Assembly (NCBI GenBank): GCA_003427395.1
Contig: BFEA01000208.1
Span: 1,041,510 to 1,074,866 of the forward strand
Length of the DNA stretch: 33,357 nt
From: Chara braunii
Taxonomy: Eukaryota; Streptophyta; Charophyceae; Charales; Characeae
Direction: 5' to 3'
The notes under the pieces are model-generated. The model worked only from the letters and a program-made list of their open reading frames with translations, was not told the origin of the DNA and did not search any database. Position numbers and translations under genes: made by a program. Below, one piece after another: positions 29,292 to 33,357 of the stretch; position 1 is the first letter of the stretch; each line of letters starts with the position of its first letter.

Positions 29292-30337
29292 GGTCTGAAC
29301 AACAACTACAATGACAACATCAACACGATGGGATAGGGTTAGGGATTTCATGAGGATGGTGGGTAGAGGTTTGAGCTTGAATGTGTGTTTTGCTTTCCGC
29401 CCTCTTTTCTGTGTGGAGTCTCTCGCCATTCATCCTTTGCACCTCTCTGTTCAACACTGGGTGGGAGTGGTTTAGACTACATTCTTTTCAATCATCAGGG
29501 GTTGCTCGGCCGTCAATCCATGATAAAGAGGTGATGTAGATCGTCCCCCAGGTGAAAGGTCGTCCACTTCGGGTTTCAAGTGTTGAGTTGGGGGAATTTT
29601 GGGATGTTTTCCCAGATGCTGGATGAAAATGTTTTTCGTTAGGGTTTCGGTTACATGGGCAGGAGGTCAATCTTTCCCTCCTTGGGCCTCGTTAGACCCT
29701 CCTTGACAAATCCTCAGAAATTAGGACGAAGTCCTTGGAAAATTTCAAGGAATTCGGCGGCGTCATTACACCGCGTCCTAAACGAAAGGGTCCCAAGGAA
29801 AAACCTTGGAAGTATCCTGCGGCCAATTTCATACGCATATACGAGGCCGCGGGGGAGGATGTCCGTCGTCGTCGAGAGATGTCCGTCCGTCGTCAGGCGT
29901 GGTCCATTGGCGGCGCAAGGAGGCCTGCGATGCTGTGCTGCGAAAAGAGGCGCGAAGGTTCCTTTTCGAAATTCGAATTTCAAACGGTCATGACATACGC
30001 ACCGGCGCGCCGTGGCGTTACCACCCCTGGAGCTACCAGTGTGCGAAACGTGTGCGTGGACGATTTGCGGCGCCCATCGCTGTTGGCGACTCGTTCATCC
30101 GATCGTCAGCCGGCGTGCCGCGAAAGGTGACGACATTGGAGCGCGTGAAGTGGTGCGTGTCCCACTTTCCTCTTCCTGCAGACGACGACGATCCGGTGGC
30201 TCGCCATAGCTTCGCGCGCCCGTGATTCGTGTACGAGGAGCTGCCCTCGGCCACTCCAACGTCTGCTGGGACAGTGTGCGACGAGGGTCCAGTCGTCCGT
30301 CTGTTGTGCGTGTTCAACAAGGCGCCGTCGGAGCATC
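29292..30337. other. Right flank of the Gypsy target and spacer
   Basis: The first 45 bases continue the ORF interrupted at 18912 and end at TAG 29334-29336. After that no gene is recognised. Telo-box-like GGGTTAGGG (about 29335) and GTTAGGGTTT (29638) occur. From about 29760 the sequence is GC-rich and has overlapping open frames on both strands without domains. Part of it may be 5' sequence of the PIF/Harbinger element. Confidence 0.45.
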
Positions 30338-30713
30338 GTGATGGAACACGTGTCGCAGAAGGTTCGTGGCAAGACCTTGAGCAGGGTGGAGAGAAATGCA
30401 GTGGTTGCAGCAGTGTCGGCGGTGGCGATGCGATGTCGCATCGAGAGAACGATGGCGTGGTTGAGGACGAGAGTGTCTATTCGCAGGCAGCGTGAGCTCC
30501 TCCAGCACATGATGGCGGCGCCAGACTGCGTATCCATGTCCGAATCCATTATCCAGTTGTGCGCCGCCATGTCATCTGGGGTGATACCGAGGGCGACTCC
30601 AAGGTGGTGGATGAGGAGAAGGACGGGTGGCACGTGGGAGGATCTGCGGAAGATGGACAACGCCTCAGACGAGTACTACAAGGAAAAGTTGAGGATGCCC
30701 CCCAGGGTGTTCA

Positions 30714-30927
30714 TGGAGAATCGGAGTGGATTGTCGTGCCGTACGGGGGGACCGATCAAATCCCCGATGAGGAGAGGTTCGACAACAAGCAAAAGGTCGC
30801 CAGGGGAGCAGTAGAGAGAGGTTTCGGGAGATTGAAATGGATGTGGAGGCTGTTCCTCCGCACACACAAGACGAATATGGACACTCTCCCACAACAGTTC
30901 CAGGCCGTGTGCATTCTGCATTGGAGA
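30714..30927 (+). repeat. Self-derived 202-bp insertion with TGGAGA duplication
   Basis: 30723-30920 is a 198-bp copy of 31513-31710, the catalytic-Glu segment of the same transposase, in the same orientation, differing at 8 positions by eye. It sits between ATC and T and is flanked by TGGAGA at 30714-30719 and 30922-30927. Removing the insertion and one TGGAGA (208 bp) restores an uninterrupted frame through FMEIVEAL, so the flanking repeat behaves as a target-site duplication. Confidence 0.9.
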
Positions 30928-31512
30928 TCGTGGAGGCACTGTCCCCTCTTCTGCAGCGGCGGGTGACATTCTGCAGGGTTCCTTTGCAGCCGGATCACAT
31001 CATCGCATATGCGTTGTACCGATGGGCGAGCGGGGAGACGTACGAGAGCAGCACGTCGGCATTCGGAATAGGGCGCGCAACCGGGTTGATCGCAGTGGAG
31101 GACATTACGAGGGCGCTCCTGAGGGTGTACAATGACAAGATCGTTAGGCCTACTGGGATGCGTCATACGCTCGTTCTGCGTGCCTTCGAGGTGAAGGGCT
31201 TTCCCAACTGCTATGGCTGCATAGACTGCACGCACGTTTACGTCGACAAACCGGCGAACGCTCCTTCGGAGAACTACTTCGACCGGAAGCATCGTTTCTC
31301 CGTTGTAGCGTAGGTGGTGGTGGACCTGGACTTGCGCATCACGGACGTTCTCGTCGGTTACCCAGGGAGCTGCATGACATTCGGGTGCTTCAACTCTCCA
31401 GTCTGTGGGCGCGTGCGGAGGAGGGGGATCTTTTCAGTGGAGCACCTGTTGTGCTGCCGTTCGGAGTGAGGACACACGGTTACATTCTGGGCGACAACGG
31501 GTATCCGCCGCT

Positions 31513-31710
31513 GGAGTGGATTGTTGTGCCGTACGGGGGGACCGATCAAATCCCCGATGAGGAGAGGTTCGACAACAAGCAAAAGGTCGCCAGGGGAGCA
31601 GTGGAGAGAGCTTTCGGGAGATTAAAAGGGATGTGGAGGTTGTTCCTCCGCACACACAAGACGAATATGGACACTCTACCACAACAGTTCCAGGTCGTGT
31701 GCATTCTGCA
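31513..31710 (+). repeat. Source copy of the duplicated transposase segment
   Basis: The in-place copy, reading in frame from EWIVVPYGG to VCILH. Same length (198 bp) as the inserted copy at 30723-30920 and about 96% identical by hand count. Confidence 0.9.
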
Positions 31711-31903
31711 CAACATCCTCCTTGACGCTGGCATTGAGTTCAACGAGAACTTCTTGTGGGAGGTAGATGCTAATGGCGTGCGGCGGCGCCAGCGAGTGGA
31801 CTTGGGGTTGGATCATCCACCCCACCCCATTGCTGGGAACTTCAATCGGCCCCGTGCGTTGGCGCTACGCGAGGTGTTGGCGGAGCGGATGAAACACGAG
31901 TGA

Positions 31904-32710
31904 AGGCGCGCACCGCGTCGACGGCACGTGGCTCTGCCGTCCTTATGGAGGTCATGCTGGGGTCATCGCCCAACGGAGGCCTTCTGTGTTCTGTGTTATG
32001 TCGCTGTCGCAAGTGTGTGCCGTGCCCTGGGGTGTTGTGCACGTTCACTGCGGGTTGTCATTGATCGCTGATGTCGCGGAGCCGTCGGCGGAGAGGCTGT
32101 TCATCCGCTATTCTTTTCCTTTCTTTTGTTAACCATTTTGTAGTAGGTTGTTAACGCCTGGTGAATCGCGGTGATGCAGTTTGTTGTGAGTGAGTGCGCG
32201 CAGCTGCACGATTTCGATTTCGAAGAAGACAGTGTCTGTCGGCGGAGTGATCTGTCCGGAGGTGACTCGTTATTGTTCTCCTTTTTCCAAATGTGTACCG
32301 TAGACTGAAGTTCCGGCTGCGTGTGTGCGGCTATCGGTGCTATGTGACGAGGGTGTGGTTTCGTGTATGTGATTGCAATCCAAATTTCTTTTTTTCCTCT
32401 TTCGCTTTTTTTCGTTTTATTGTCTTTCATTTTTTGTTTTTTTATTTTGCGTGTTGCGGTTTGTATGTTAGGGGCGATGTGTGCGCCTTTCATTGATTTA
32501 TTGCCTCGTCAGCAAGACTGAAGCGTGAATGCGTTTTTTGCGCATTTTTCAGTGCGCTTTCATCAACACAACGGAACCCAGTCCACCACCAATGGCTGAC
32601 TTCGCGGAGCATCACACCCTAACTTGAACAAGTCTGGCGGCCAACCGATCAACCGATCATTGGATCAGTTCATCGGCTTGTCGGCAAAGTTATCCGTACT
32701 GAGGTGCACT
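31904..32710. other. No recognisable gene
   Basis: GC-rich sequence after the transposase (to about 32100), then T-rich sequence with several T runs (32388-32450) and a small dyad ATGCG...CGCAT near 32528-32546. It may include the 3' end of the Harbinger element, but no terminal repeat could be matched. Confidence 0.5.
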
Positions 32711-33068
32711 GATCATACTTGTCATCACATTGGCAACCGACGACCGTTCCAAACAATCAACCAATCAGCACGAAGAAAAGGACATTCACACCAAACACGA
32801 GAAAGTGTGATTTGAGGAAACGCATCGTCATATTCCAACTGGACACAGCGTTCCATTGCTGGACTCTGTCTAATTAACACACTCGCAGATGATCATACTT
32901 GCCATCACATTGCCAAACAACGACCGTTCCAAACAATAAACCAATCACCACGAAGAAAACGACATTCACACCAATCACGAGAAAGAGAGATTTGAGGAAA
33001 CGCATCGTCATATTCCAACAGGACACACTGTTCCATTGCTAGACTCCGTCCAATGAACACACTCGCAA
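32711..33068. repeat. Two-copy 180-bp tandem duplication
   Basis: GATCATACTTGTCATCACAT at 32711 recurs at 32891 as GATCATACTTGCCATCACAT. The copies share ACGACCGTTCCAAACAAT, ACCAATCA(G/C)CACGAAGAAAA, TTTGAGGAAACGCATCGTCA and TTCCATTGCT in order, then AACACACTCGCA at each end. CCAAT boxes occur at 32761, 32941, 32971 and 33051. Confidence 0.88.
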
Positions 33069-33190
33069 AACCCTATCGAAATCGGACTGTCATTCTCAAA
33101 AAAGAGTAATAAAAGGCGCCGCTCGTCATTCCTGGCGCAAACCATCCATCGCATTGACTTCACAATTCACCTTCAAATACCCTATAAAGC
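32761..33190 (+). promoter_or_regulatory. Candidate Pol II promoter: CCAAT boxes and TATA box
   Basis: At least four CCAAT motifs on the plus strand (three as CCAATCA) are followed by TAATAAAAGG at about 33107 and a good TATA box in CCTATAAAGCC at about 33181-33191. A hairpin CGACCTtctctcgAAGGTCG lies near the expected transcription start. The arrangement and the following GC-rich leader suit a promoter of a gene starting beyond or at the right edge; the nature of that gene is unknown. Confidence 0.5.
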
Positions 33191-33321
33191 CGACCTCTCT
33201 CGAAGGTCGGTTAACAGCTACCAAGCGTCGGCGGGAGACGAGACACACTGCGCGCGTGCGGCGGGGCGAAACGGGAACACAATCTACGAAGGGGCCCTCG
33301 CGTGGCGAAACGCGTCACAAC

Positions 33322-33357
33322 ATGCTAACCATCTGCGGTCGTCGCCATCATCCCCCG
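33322..33357 (+). CDS. Possible start of a gene running off the right edge
   Basis: The first ATG after the TATA box by about 135 bp begins a frame that stays open for the remaining 12 codons. This is far too short to judge, and it is listed only because it follows the best promoter-like sequence in the window. Confidence 0.15.
   Translation, partial: MLTICGRRHHPP

Larger units (their letters stand above)
30338..31903 (+). pseudogene. PIF/Harbinger-type transposase (HARBI1-like), broken
   Basis: The N-terminal part (30338-30719) includes RWWMRRRTGGTWEDLRKM and EKLRMPPRVFME. The frame resumes at 30922 with EIVEALSPLLQRRVTF, IIAYALYRWASGETYESS and the first catalytic Asp in GCIDCTHVYVDKP (31224-31226). 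After TAG 31311-31313 and a one-base loss near 31374 come LGDNGYPP (second Asp, 31493-31495) and VERAFGRLKGMWRLF (catalytic Glu, 31604-31606). These are the signatures of the DDE_Tnp_4 family. It ends at TGA 31901-31903 with normal length. A 202-bp insertion splits the N-terminal region. The partner Myb-like ORF of such elements was not found. Terminal repeats and a TTA-type target site were not located. Confidence 0.9.

Noticed and set aside
29655-30225. Myb/SANT-like partner ORF of the Harbinger element upstream of the transposase
   Set aside because: Open frames exist on both strands, but none shows the Trp spacing of a Myb/SANT repeat.
1-33357. CRISPR arrays, bacterial operons, phage or integron features
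   Set aside because: No regularly spaced direct repeats, no ribosome-binding-site-led gene runs and no such proteins; the content is eukaryotic transposons.
33181-33357. Histone gene promoter at the right edge
   Set aside because: CCAAT and TATA boxes are suggestive, but no histone-specific element or coding sequence is inside the window, so the gene class cannot be named.

Overview
This window reads as a stretch of a eukaryotic nuclear genome made almost entirely of decayed transposable elements. I found no intact host protein gene. The lineage is most likely streptophyte (green-plant line). The U6-like RNA has the plant-type 5' hairpin, a Ty3/Gypsy chromovirus carries a TGGTATCAGAGC primer-binding site, a leader contains TTTAGGG-type telomere-like motifs, and the elements (L1-like LINEs, PIF/Harbinger, MITEs) fit a large streptophyte genome. 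A charophyte alga such as Chara is my best guess, but the sequence does not prove it.

Layout, left to right. 1-6.5 kb is gene-poor. It holds a diverged U6 snRNA copy on the minus strand (621-731), a 520-bp near-palindromic hairpin element (1551-2070), three degenerate tRNA-like loci in a row on the minus strand (4013-4375), G-rich tracts, and an AT-rich stretch with simple repeats. 6.5-10.5 kb is a minus-strand LINE-type ORF1 (zinc-knuckle protein) broken by stops and frameshifts and by a 329-bp MITE. 10.9-11.4 kb is a degenerate 233-bp tandem repeat. 11.6-17.4 kb is a second LINE on the plus strand with ORF1, an endonuclease and a reverse transcriptase. Its endonuclease is split by a 1.54-kb foldback element whose arms hold long (CT)n and (GT)n tracts.

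18.1-29.3 kb is an unrecognised helical plus Thr/Asn-rich ORF, split by a complete 10,374-bp Ty3/Gypsy chromovirus (18913-29286). The chromovirus has 361-bp LTRs that differ at 12 sites by hand count, a CAAGG target duplication, a primer-binding site, a 2.2-kb structured leader, gag with a CCHC knuckle, and protease-RT-RNase H-integrase-chromodomain. Its ORFs carry at least seven premature stops, two frameshifts and one ambiguous base. 30.3-31.9 kb is a PIF/Harbinger transposase pseudogene with all three DDE residues. A second copy of its own catalytic 3' segment is inserted in its N-terminal coding region and flanked by a 6-bp direct repeat. The right edge (32.7-33.36 kb) carries a 180-bp tandem duplication rich in CCAAT boxes ahead of a TATA box, a probable promoter for a gene beyond the window.

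The recurring theme is nested insertion (MITE in LINE, foldback in LINE, Gypsy in ORF, transposase fragment in transposase) followed by point decay compatible with C-to-T change. The most unusual single event is the self-templated 202-bp insertion in the Harbinger transposase. The most interesting structures are the hairpin and foldback elements and the folded Gypsy leader.
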